DNA of 61,405 nt, from the NCBI GenBank assembly GCA_900110635.1, contig FOEK01000021.1, forward strand, positions 9,901 through 71,305. Reading direction: 5' to 3'. Shown here in pieces: positions 7,865 to 16,580 of the stretch. Below the pieces are notes generated by a model. That model was not told the origin of the DNA and ran no database searches. It saw only the letters and a program-made list of their open reading frames with translations. This stretch comes from Lachnospiraceae bacterium NE2001 (GTDB lineage: Bacteria; Bacillota; Clostridia; Lachnospirales; Lachnospiraceae). Each line of letters starts with the position of its first letter. The first letter of the stretch is position 1. The position numbers and the translations under genes are program-made.

Positions 7865-8071
7865 ATGAAAGTTAGTTATAAAAAATTATGGAAGCTACTT
7901 ATAGACAGGGATATGAGTAAAGCTGATCTCAGAAAAGCGGCGGAAATAGCTCCGAATACTATGACAAAACTACGCAGAGATGAAGAAGTATCAATGAGCG
8001 TTCTTATCAAGATCGCCTCTTATTTGGATTGTGATATTAGTGATATCTGTGAGTTTGTTAAAGAAGACTAG
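7865..8071 (+). CDS. Small Cro/C1-type (Xre) transcriptional regulator, 68 aa
   Basis: The whole protein is one helix-turn-helix domain: LWKLLIDRDMSKADLRKAAEIAPNT for helices 1-3, then a recognition-helix region, ending CDISDICEFV. This matches the short HTH_26-type Xre regulators. The ATG at 7865 with a GTGAGGTGG site is preferred over the upstream in-frame ATG at 7814, because the latter adds a non-conserved hydrophobic leader. It is the first gene of the BREX operon and stands where BrxR-type WYL regulators stand in other BREX loci, so a different kind of regulator seems to control this one. Confidence 0.85.
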   Translation: MKVSYKKLWKLLIDRDMSKADLRKAAEIAPNTMTKLRRDEEVSMSVLIKIASYLDCDISDICEFVKED

Positions 8072-8082
8072 ATAGGGATACG

Positions 8083-8700
8083 GTGAATAAAGTGAAAAGA
8101 AATAAGTATAGTGCCGGAGCGGTTAAATTTATGTTCTGGTTTTTGGAGTTCCGAAAAGAAGTTCAGCTTCTTGCTCAGGGAAAGTCTTTTGATGAAATAA
8201 AAAGTTTAAGCGAAGAAGAGAATATATTTGGCGCATCTACACCAGCTCGTGCAACCATGATTCAATCTACTCTTACGGCAAGAATAAAGTATATGGATCC
8301 GTCGTTTTATGATTTATTCTTGGAAAGTGATGTGGCGACTCAAAAGTTATATGCACTTACTGGGTGCTTTGTACATGACACATTGTTCTTTGATTTTATG
8401 TATGAAGTAGTTAGAGAAAAAATGATTATTGGTACAAACGTTCTTTCAGATGCTGATATACATATATTCTTCAAAAATAAACAAGAACAGAGTGAAGTGG
8501 TAGCAAAATGGACAGATCAAACGATTACTAGGCTGGGAAGAAGCTATAAAACTCAATTATTTGAAGCGGGAATTCTGGATGATAATAAAATGTCGACGGA
8601 AAGAATGATATTGAAACCGATTCTTGATCCGATTTTTAAACACTGGCTTGAAGATTTTGGGTATTCTCAGGTTGCAAAAGCTTTGGAGGGGATAAGATAA
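8083..8700 (+). CDS. brxA: BREX protein BrxA (DUF1819)
   Basis: The length of 205 aa, the position and the motifs (YSAGAVKFMFWFLEF at the N-terminus, LTARIKYMDPSFYDLF, GYSQVAKALEG at the end) fit the DUF1819 inner-membrane-like family called BrxA, a small helical protein reported to bind DNA in BREX. The start is GTG at 8083; a second GTG at 8092 is possible and the ribosome site is weak. Its stop overlaps the brxB start (TAATG), so the two are translationally coupled. Confidence 0.88.
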   Translation: MNKVKRNKYSAGAVKFMFWFLEFRKEVQLLAQGKSFDEIKSLSEEENIFGASTPARATMIQSTLTARIKYMDPSFYDLFLESDVATQKLYALTGCFVHDTLFFDFMYEVVREKMIIGTNVLSDADIHIFFKNKQEQSEVVAKWTDQTITRLGRSYKTQLFEAGILDDNKMSTERMILKPILDPIFKHWLEDFGYSQVAKALEGIR

Positions 8701-9278
8701 TGGATGATTTGAATAAAAGACTCGATAAAATGGAAGAAGCTGTACGTGATCCTTCATTCAGGAAAAGTAGTGGTAGAGCAAATGAAGTTAATTATTGGAT
8801 ATTTGATTACTCCCCTGAAGACGAGTTGATTGTTAGAGACAGAATAAAGTACATGCAAAAGAAGAATGCTAAGGGTGGAGATGATTTTGAACTAGTCGTA
8901 TTTGATCTATACGACATCATTATTGATTATTTGATAGAGAATGATTTTCTTGAGAGTTGTTTTAATTTTGAAAAGAAAAAAGGTCTAGAACGAATATCTA
9001 AGGCTGTCAGCAATTCTATGAAGCTTAGTGATGATGACAGCTATATCATTCAATATATAAATAATCATACACCGGATAATGCAGTGGTTTTCTTGACAGG
9101 GGTAGGTAAGTGTTATCCAATACTCAGATCTCATAAGGTGTTAAATACACTTCATAAAGCGTTTGTAAAGGCTCCTGTATTAATGTTTTATCCTGGATTA
9201 TATACAGAACAGGATTTGGTTTTATTTAATGAAATATCAGACGCAAATTATTATAGGGCATTTAAACTTGTAAAATAG
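8700..9278 (+). CDS. brxB: BREX protein BrxB (DUF1788)
   Basis: This 192-aa soluble protein has the DUF1788 pattern: an N-terminal helix, WIFDYSPEDEL, a central ELVVFDLYDII strand-helix, VVFLTGVGKCYPILRSH and a PVLMFYPGLY strand near the end. BrxB is needed for BREX defence, probably as a structural partner of BrxC and PglZ; its chemistry is unknown. It overlaps brxA by one base and lies 24 bp before brxC. Confidence 0.88.
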   Translation: MDDLNKRLDKMEEAVRDPSFRKSSGRANEVNYWIFDYSPEDELIVRDRIKYMQKKNAKGGDDFELVVFDLYDIIIDYLIENDFLESCFNFEKKKGLERISKAVSNSMKLSDDDSYIIQYINNHTPDNAVVFLTGVGKCYPILRSHKVLNTLHKAFVKAPVLMFYPGLYTEQDLVLFNEISDANYYRAFKLVK

Positions 9279-9302
9279 ATGAAATGATTGGAGGAACCAT
9301 AT

Positions 9303-12300
9303 ATGCAGATTAAAGATATGTTCGTAAAACCGATAGATCGAGAAATCCAAGGTGTAGTTATGGTCGGTCAGGGAGAAACTACTAATCCTTCTCAGGAACT
9401 GGAAGAATATGTAGTTACCAGAGAGTTACAACGCCATTTTTCAGATTTTTTTGAAGCATATAAAAAAGGAATAGTAGGTAATACAGTTGAAATTGGTGTT
9501 TGGATTTCAGGTTTCTTTGGAAGCGGTAAATCTCATTTCTTGAAAATTTTATCATATCTTCTGGATGATAAGTTTGATATTAACGGAAAAAAAGCAATAG
9601 ATTACTTTATAGAGGATAATAAGATTTCAGATCCTATGGTTCTTGCAGATATGCGTCTTGCCAGTGAAACTCCAACAGATGTTATTCTTTTTGATATTGA
9701 TGCTAAGAATGATAGTAGTGAAAATCAGCATAAGGATGCGATAGTTAATGTCTTTTTAAAAGTGTTTAATCAAATGCAGGGTTTTTGTGGAAGCATTCCT
9801 CATCTTGCTGACTTAGAAGCACAATTGACAGAAGTAGGTAAATATGAGGCGTTCAAGTCTGCTTTTGAGGATGAATATGGAAAACCATGGATTGATACTA
9901 GACATCATTTTGATTTTATCCAAGATAGTGTTGTAGATGCTTTAGTCGATATAAATTTTATGAGTGAGTCGGCCGCAAGAAACTGGTGCGAAAAGGCAGT
10001 TGAGCCTTATCGTATAAGTATTGAAGATTTTGCTAAAAGAGTAAAAGAGTATATAGATAAAAAAGGCAATAACCATCATGTAGTATTTATGGTTGATGAA
10101 ATGGGACAGTATATAGGCGAGGATTCAAGTCTTATGTTGAATCTTCAAACTGTAAGACATGAATTAAGCCAAGCTTGTTTTGGAAAAGCCTGGGTTATTG
10201 TTACCAGTCAGCAGGATGTAGATTCTTTGATGAGAGTCAAGGGTAACGATTTTTCTAAGATTCAAGGACGTTTTGCAACTAGAATATCTATGTCATCAGC
10301 AAATGTTGATGAAGTAATTAAAAAGAGAATTCTTGAGAAAAACGAAACGGGAGCGCAAACACTGAGACTTTTGTATGAGCAGAAGGCTACCCTTATTAAA
10401 AATTTAATTGTTTTTAATGATAGTGTTGAGAAAAAACTATATGCCAATGAAAAAGAATTTGCAGATGTTTATCCATTTGTACCATATCAGTTTAATCTCC
10501 TTGCAAGTGTACTTACATCGGTTCGTAAACATGGGGCATCAGGAAAGCATTTATCTGAAGGGGAAAGATCAATGCTGGCGTTGTTTAAAGAGTCTGCAGA
10601 CGCAATCAAGCTGGAATCAGAAGGCTCAATTGTTCCATTTCATTTGTTTTATGATTCATTGCATAAGTTCCTTGATCATAGCCATAGCAGCGTGATCATA
10701 CGAGCGTATGATAATACAAAAATTAATCCTGAGAAAAAGACAAAAGATGTCTTTGCTATAAATGTTCTAAAAACACTGTTTTTAATAAAGTATATCTTAG
10801 AAATAGAGGCAAATGTTGAGAATATTACTAGTTTAATGATAAGTAGCATAAATGATGACAGAATTGCTTTGAAGGAAAAGGTTGAATCATCATTAAAGAT
10901 TCTTAAAGAACAATCACTTATTCAAAAAAATGGAAAAATATATATTTTTCTTACTGATGAAGAACAAGAGATAGATCGTGAGATAGAAAATCAACCAGTT
11001 GAAATGGCAGAGGTTATTAATAAAGTTTCAGAAATGATTTTTGAAGATATCTATTCTGAAAAGAGATACAGATATTCATCACCAGACGGAAATAATGCGT
11101 TTAATGGAAGATATAATTTTTCATTTAATCAGACGGTTGATGATCGACCATATAAATCAAATCAGAATTATTCGATAGGTTTAAAGATTCTTACACCTTG
11201 GTATGAGCAGGGGAGTGATGATGGAACACTCCGTCTTGTATCTGGTACTGGACGAGAGGTTATCGTTTTATTACCTAATGATTCTGCATTTCTTGAGGAA
11301 ACAAGAACGTATCTTAAGATTGAAAAGTTCCTCAGATTAAATACATCTTCTCAGCTTTCTAAATATGAAATGATAAAAGAAGCAAAACGCGTTGAGATGA
11401 GAGAGAGAAATGCGAATGCGAAGCTTTATCTTACAGAAGCTCTTAAGGAAGCAACGGTTTATGTGAATGGTGATGTTGCGAGACTTTCTTCAAAAGAAGT
11501 TACAGGACGAATAAATGAAGCGCTCGGAAGATTAGTTCAGACGGTATATCATAAGCTTTCATATATTGATACTCCAATGGATGAGATATCAATCAGAAAG
11601 CTATTCAAGAATGATAATCAGATTTCTCTTGATTTAAAGGGGGGTACAGAACCCAATGTTCATGCTTTAGATGATGTACTTAATTATATCAAAGGTAATT
11701 CTGATATTCATATGAAGACTTCTATGAAGACTGTCAAGGATCGTTTTATGAGTGCTCCTTACGGATTTGTGGATGATGATGTTCATTGGTTGATTGCTAA
11801 ATTATTTAACAAGGGTGATTTAAGCTTTACTTTAAATGGTACTTCTTTAACATTGTTAAATAAATCATCAGATGAAATCATAGACTTTATTACTAAAAAG
11901 CAATTTGTGGATAAATTGCTTTTAGATGTAAGAACCAGAGTGCCGGATAAAGATAAAAAAATAGTTCAAAAAGTAATGAAACAGATGTATGGTGCATCGG
12001 TTACTTCTGATGATGAAGATATGGTAATGCGTGATTTTCAGAATTATACGCAGAAGAGAATTGATGAAATGGATAAAATTCTCACGAATTACCAGCATTA
12101 TGCATATCCAGGAAAAAAGGTGATAGATGATGGAAAGACTATATTAATTAGCATTATTCAACTTTCTGAACCTAAAGAATTCTATGAATTTGTTTCCAAG
12201 AATCAGGATGATCTGCTGGATTATTCCGATGATTATGAACCTGTGAAATCATTCTTCGGTGGAGAACAAAGACAGATATTTACACAAGCATTAGAAATGC

Positions 12301-12941
12301 TCTCAATCTATGATGATAGTAAAACATATATAGTAAATAAACCATTAGAGGATATTGTTCATCAAATGAGGGATATAGTCACTAAGGATAATCCTTATAA
12401 AGATATTCCAAAGATTCCTGATTTAATCAAAAGGTTTAAAGAAGCTTATTCTAAAATAATGGAAGAAGCTGCAAAACCTGTTATGAAAACTATCAATGAT
12501 TCACAAGATAGAGTAATGGGAGTTGTTGAAACAAAAGAGTATGTAGAAGAGAAAAAAACATATTATTTAAAACTGTATAAGGAATTACTGGAATATGCTC
12601 GTAATTGTAACAATTTATCTGTTCTCAGGGGATATGCTGACAAAGCAGAAGCTTTAAAACTTCGTCTTCTAAATGAGATGGATGCAATGGACGCTGTAAT
12701 TGCTAAAAAGAAGGCTGAAGAACAGAGCGGTAATAATGGTGGTGGAGATAATCAGGATAATATCGAAATAAATGTTCCAGTTAAAAAGACTAAAAATATA
12801 ACGATAAAAAGTGTTGCACATTCATCATCTTGGAGAATAGAGAGTGAGGCTGATGTGGATCAGTACATAAATAATCTTCGTACCAATCTTTTAGAAGAAC
12901 TAGGTAAAGATGATGTAGATATTTTAAATGTTGAATTATAG
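9303..12941 (+). CDS. brxC: BREX P-loop ATPase BrxC
   Basis: This 1212-aa protein has the size and signature of BrxC/PglY. Walker A GFFGSGKSHF lies at about 68-77 in the typical 'GSGKSH' context, with a Walker B-like VVFMVDEMGQY at about 260-270. The C-terminal third is helical and charged, with a Gly/Asn-rich linker (about 1142-1152). BrxC is thought to be the ATP-driven core that couples PglX methylation and phage exclusion. The ATG at 9303 follows TTGGAGGAACC; an in-frame TTG at 9288 would place the start inside the ribosome site and is rejected. Confidence 0.93.
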   Translation: MQIKDMFVKPIDREIQGVVMVGQGETTNPSQELEEYVVTRELQRHFSDFFEAYKKGIVGNTVEIGVWISGFFGSGKSHFLKILSYLLDDKFDINGKKAIDYFIEDNKISDPMVLADMRLASETPTDVILFDIDAKNDSSENQHKDAIVNVFLKVFNQMQGFCGSIPHLADLEAQLTEVGKYEAFKSAFEDEYGKPWIDTRHHFDFIQDSVVDALVDINFMSESAARNWCEKAVEPYRISIEDFAKRVKEYIDKKGNNHHVVFMVDEMGQYIGEDSSLMLNLQTVRHELSQACFGKAWVIVTSQQDVDSLMRVKGNDFSKIQGRFATRISMSSANVDEVIKKRILEKNETGAQTLRLLYEQKATLIKNLIVFNDSVEKKLYANEKEFADVYPFVPYQFNLLASVLTSVRKHGASGKHLSEGERSMLALFKESADAIKLESEGSIVPFHLFYDSLHKFLDHSHSSVIIRAYDNTKINPEKKTKDVFAINVLKTLFLIKYILEIEANVENITSLMISSINDDRIALKEKVESSLKILKEQSLIQKNGKIYIFLTDEEQEIDREIENQPVEMAEVINKVSEMIFEDIYSEKRYRYSSPDGNNAFNGRYNFSFNQTVDDRPYKSNQNYSIGLKILTPWYEQGSDDGTLRLVSGTGREVIVLLPNDSAFLEETRTYLKIEKFLRLNTSSQLSKYEMIKEAKRVEMRERNANAKLYLTEALKEATVYVNGDVARLSSKEVTGRINEALGRLVQTVYHKLSYIDTPMDEISIRKLFKNDNQISLDLKGGTEPNVHALDDVLNYIKGNSDIHMKTSMKTVKDRFMSAPYGFVDDDVHWLIAKLFNKGDLSFTLNGTSLTLLNKSSDEIIDFITKKQFVDKLLLDVRTRVPDKDKKIVQKVMKQMYGASVTSDDEDMVMRDFQNYTQKRIDEMDKILTNYQHYAYPGKKVIDDGKTILISIIQLSEPKEFYEFVSKNQDDLLDYSDDYEPVKSFFGGEQRQIFTQALEMLSIYDDSKTYIVNKPLEDIVHQMRDIVTKDNPYKDIPKIPDLIKRFKEAYSKIMEEAAKPVMKTINDSQDRVMGVVETKEYVEEKKTYYLKLYKELLEYARNCNNLSVLRGYADKAEALKLRLLNEMDAMDAVIAKKKAEEQSGNNGGGDNQDNIEINVPVKKTKNITIKSVAHSSSWRIESEADVDQYINNLRTNLLEELGKDDVDILNVEL

Positions 12942-12958
12942 ATTGGAGAGTTGTTTAT

Positions 12959-15900
12959 ATGAATAAAACAGCTATCAAAACCTTTGCAATATGGGCAAGA
13001 AACAAGCTTATTGCAGATATCCAGTATAAAGCAGGACTTATGGGAATCACAGACGAAGGCATAAAGTCTGCTCTTCCTCAGTCTACTAAAGAAAATGAAT
13101 TCTATGATATCGGTACTGCTGAGCCATATTCCATTTCAGGAGAAGCTATCGATCAGCGAAAAAGTCTCGTAAATGTTTTAGAACAGAAGGCTGATGAGAC
13201 CAACTATAAGACCGCTTATAAATATATTATCGAGGGCGTTGCATATACATGGTTTAATCGTCTGATAGCAGTGCGATTCATGGAAATCAATGATTATCTT
13301 CCGTCACATATTCGTGTTCTTTCTTCTGATAGCGGAAAGATGGAGCCGGATCTGGTAACGACTCCTTTTGATGCCGAACTTAACTTTACGGATAATGAGA
13401 AGCAAGAAATCATCAATCTTAAGAATGATAATAATCTGGACGAAGTGTTCCGTAGACTATTCATTAAACAATGCAATGCCTTGAATGATGTGCTACCTGA
13501 TTTGTTTGAAAAGACAGCGGACTATACAGAACTTCTTTTGAACATATCTGCAATAGATAAAGAAGGTGTGGTCTATCATCTTGTGAATGATATTTCAGAG
13601 GATGATTTCAATATTGAGAAGGGTGGACAGGTTGAGATAATTGGATGGCTCTATCAGTACTATAATACCGAGCCTAAGAATGCTGCCTTTGCAAAGAATG
13701 GAAAGATTACGAAGGAGGAAATACCTGCCGTAACACAGCTCTTTACACCGGACTGGATCGTTCGGTATATGGTAGAGAATAGTCTGGGACGTTTATGGAT
13801 AGAGGGACATCCAAATGATTCACTGAAATCTAAGTGGAAATACTATCTGGAAGAGGCTGAACAGGAACCTGAAGTGCAGGCAAAGCTAGATGAAATACAC
13901 AAGGAATATGCAAAGCTGAATCCTGAGGATATTCATTTTATAGATCCCTGCATGGGAAGCGGACATATCCTTGTGTATGCCTTTGATGTTTTGATGCAGA
14001 TCTATGAGTCTGTCGGTTATTCACAGAGAGATGCGGCTAAGAGCATTCTTGAGAACAACCTGTATGGCCTTGATATTGATGATAGAGCATACCAGATGGC
14101 ATACTTTGCAGTGATGATGAAAGCAAGGAATTATAACCGAAGAATACTGTCAACAGATACAGCATGTCATGTTTATTCTATACAAGATAGTAATAATGTG
14201 AATAGAAATCAACTCAAATACTTCGGGGCTGATTTAAGCGAAAAAGAAAAGAAAGATGCAATGAATCAGATTACTGGTTTGCTTGATACATTCAGAGAAG
14301 CTAAAGAATATGGATCTATTCTGAACGTAGATAACTATAACTGGAATCTACTTCGTAAATTTGCAGAGAATGCTAGTGTTGAAGGTCAGATGACCTTAGA
14401 TACAGTTGGACTTTCGCGGACACAGGAGAGAATAATGCAACTTATTGACATCGGAGAGACGATGGCAAGGAAGTATGAGGCCGTTGTTACAAATCCTCCA
14501 TATATGGGAATTAGTAACGGATCTGGAAAACTTAATGATTATGTTAAGAAGCATTATCCAGATAGTAAATCGGATTTGTATTCGGTTTTTATTGAAAAAT
14601 GTCTAGAGATGATATGTATTGATGGTTATCTTTCTATGATTACACAGCACTCATGGATGTTTATATCAACATATCAGAAATTGCGAGAAAGAATTCAACA
14701 TGTTGATACCATAAATATGGCGCATTTAGGGGCACGTGCATTTGAAGAAATTGCTGGAGAAGTTGTTCAAACAGTTTCATTTGTATTTAGAAATGTACGT
14801 TTGAGAGGATATAAGGCAGTTTATTCACGACTTGTAAAAGCAAATTCTCAGACAGAGAAAGAACAGGCGTATTTAAGTGGGAAATATCAGTTTGTTTCAA
14901 ATAAGGAAGTTTTTGAAAGAGTTAATGGAACGCCTGTAGCATACTGGATTCCTTCATCATCTTTCGATGTTTTTGGGAAAAAGTGCATATCTGATTATTT
15001 TACCGCATCTGTTGGAATTCAGTCGGGAGACAATGATAAATTTCTACATTTGTGGTGGGAGATTGTTTATGATTTTATAAAGTTTGATTGTAAATCGAAA
15101 GAAGAGTCATATCAGGGAAAAAAATGGTTTCCGTATAACAAAGGAGGAGAGTTCAGAAAATGGTTTGGAAACGATTCTTCCGTGATTAATTGGCGTAATG
15201 ATGGAGAAGATATAAAAAGAAACAGTGAGGCTACAGGGCATCATTATCAGCAGTATGCTGACGAATTAAAATTTCGTCCATTAGTAACATGGTCTAGAAT
15301 TTCAACAGGAACTCCTGCTTTCAGATTCAAAAACTATGGATATTTATCTGATATGGCTGGGTTTAGTTTGTTTTCAACTGAGCAAAGGTTGAAATATGTT
15401 TTGGGTTATTGTAATTCTGTCGTTGCAAGGTATTATCTCGATTTTTTGGCCCCCACATTAAACATAATGATTGGATCAATAATGTCGATGCCATATATAG
15501 AAGATAATAGACAAACAGTAATTTGTGATTTGGTTGATAAAACCATTGATTTATCGAAGTACGACTGGGATTCATCTGAATTATCATGGAAGTATAAAAG
15601 AAATGCTATGACTGGAGGTGCATATATGAGTAAGTTGATCTCAGACAAATACAAGGAATGGGAAGAAGAATGTGATAACCGTTTCAACCAACTTAAAGCA
15701 AACGAAGAGGAATTAAATCGTATATTTATTGATATATACGGGTTGCAAGATGAACTTACACCAGAAGTTGACGACAAGGATGTTACAGTTCGCAAGGCTG
15801 ATTTGAAGAGGGATATAAAGAGCTTGATTTCATATGCGGTAGGCTGTATGTTTGGCCGTTATTCCTTGGATGTAGAAGGACTTGCATACGCTGGTGGTGA

Positions 15901-16579
15901 CTGGGATGCAAGTAAGTATTCTACATTTATTCCAGATGCCGATAACATCATCCCTATTACAGATGAGGAATATTTTGAAGATGATATTCTTGGACTCTTT
16001 TGCGGATGGTTGAAGAAGGTATATGGTTCTGATACTTTGGAACAGAATCTTGATTTCATTGCGGCTGCACTGGGTAACAAGGGCAGTACATCGAGAGAGA
16101 TTATCAGGAACTATTTTGTGAATGATTTCTTTAAGGATCACTGCCAGACATATTCTGTTACAGGTTCGGGAAAGAGACCTATCTATTGGCTCTTTGACAG
16201 TGGTAAGCAGAATGGATTTAAGGCACTAATCTACCTGCATAGATATAATGCTGACACCGTAGGAAATCTCCGTGTCGATTACCTGCATAGAATGCAGAGG
16301 GTATACGAATCGGAGATAGGACGTATGCAGGAAACTATTGATCACAGCACAAATAGCCGTGAGGTAGGAGCTGCAACAAAACGTAAGGAGAAACTTCAGA
16401 AGCAGCTTAAAGAATGCCGTGATTATGATGAGAAAATCGGACACCTTGCCTTGGCACGTATCGAACTGGATCTGGATGATGGTGTCAAGGTGAATTACAG
16501 AAAGCTTCAGACAGCTGCTGATGGGAAATTTTACGAGGTACTTGCGGATTCTAAAAACATAATGGTGAAGGAAAAATAA
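12959..16579 (+). CDS. pglX: BREX adenine-specific DNA methyltransferase PglX, full length
   Basis: This 1206-aa protein has the family's usual length. S-adenosylmethionine motif I DPCMGSGHIL lies at about 328 and catalytic motif IV NPPY at about 511. A variable target-recognition region follows (about 640-870), then a C-terminal helical domain (870-1206). PglX marks host DNA at N6-adenine in a non-palindromic site and is also needed for restriction. The N-terminus (MNKTAIKTFAIWARNKL) is almost repeated at the start of the next gene. Spacing is 17 bp from brxC and one base to the second pglX. Confidence 0.95.
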   Translation: MNKTAIKTFAIWARNKLIADIQYKAGLMGITDEGIKSALPQSTKENEFYDIGTAEPYSISGEAIDQRKSLVNVLEQKADETNYKTAYKYIIEGVAYTWFNRLIAVRFMEINDYLPSHIRVLSSDSGKMEPDLVTTPFDAELNFTDNEKQEIINLKNDNNLDEVFRRLFIKQCNALNDVLPDLFEKTADYTELLLNISAIDKEGVVYHLVNDISEDDFNIEKGGQVEIIGWLYQYYNTEPKNAAFAKNGKITKEEIPAVTQLFTPDWIVRYMVENSLGRLWIEGHPNDSLKSKWKYYLEEAEQEPEVQAKLDEIHKEYAKLNPEDIHFIDPCMGSGHILVYAFDVLMQIYESVGYSQRDAAKSILENNLYGLDIDDRAYQMAYFAVMMKARNYNRRILSTDTACHVYSIQDSNNVNRNQLKYFGADLSEKEKKDAMNQITGLLDTFREAKEYGSILNVDNYNWNLLRKFAENASVEGQMTLDTVGLSRTQERIMQLIDIGETMARKYEAVVTNPPYMGISNGSGKLNDYVKKHYPDSKSDLYSVFIEKCLEMICIDGYLSMITQHSWMFISTYQKLRERIQHVDTINMAHLGARAFEEIAGEVVQTVSFVFRNVRLRGYKAVYSRLVKANSQTEKEQAYLSGKYQFVSNKEVFERVNGTPVAYWIPSSSFDVFGKKCISDYFTASVGIQSGDNDKFLHLWWEIVYDFIKFDCKSKEESYQGKKWFPYNKGGEFRKWFGNDSSVINWRNDGEDIKRNSEATGHHYQQYADELKFRPLVTWSRISTGTPAFRFKNYGYLSDMAGFSLFSTEQRLKYVLGYCNSVVARYYLDFLAPTLNIMIGSIMSMPYIEDNRQTVICDLVDKTIDLSKYDWDSSELSWKYKRNAMTGGAYMSKLISDKYKEWEEECDNRFNQLKANEEELNRIFIDIYGLQDELTPEVDDKDVTVRKADLKRDIKSLISYAVGCMFGRYSLDVEGLAYAGGDWDASKYSTFIPDADNIIPITDEEYFEDDILGLFCGWLKKVYGSDTLEQNLDFIAAALGNKGSTSREIIRNYFVNDFFKDHCQTYSVTGSGKRPIYWLFDSGKQNGFKALIYLHRYNADTVGNLRVDYLHRMQRVYESEIGRMQETIDHSTNSREVGAATKRKEKLQKQLKECRDYDEKIGHLALARIELDLDDGVKVNYRKLQTAADGKFYEVLADSKNIMVKEK

Positions 16580-16580
16580 T

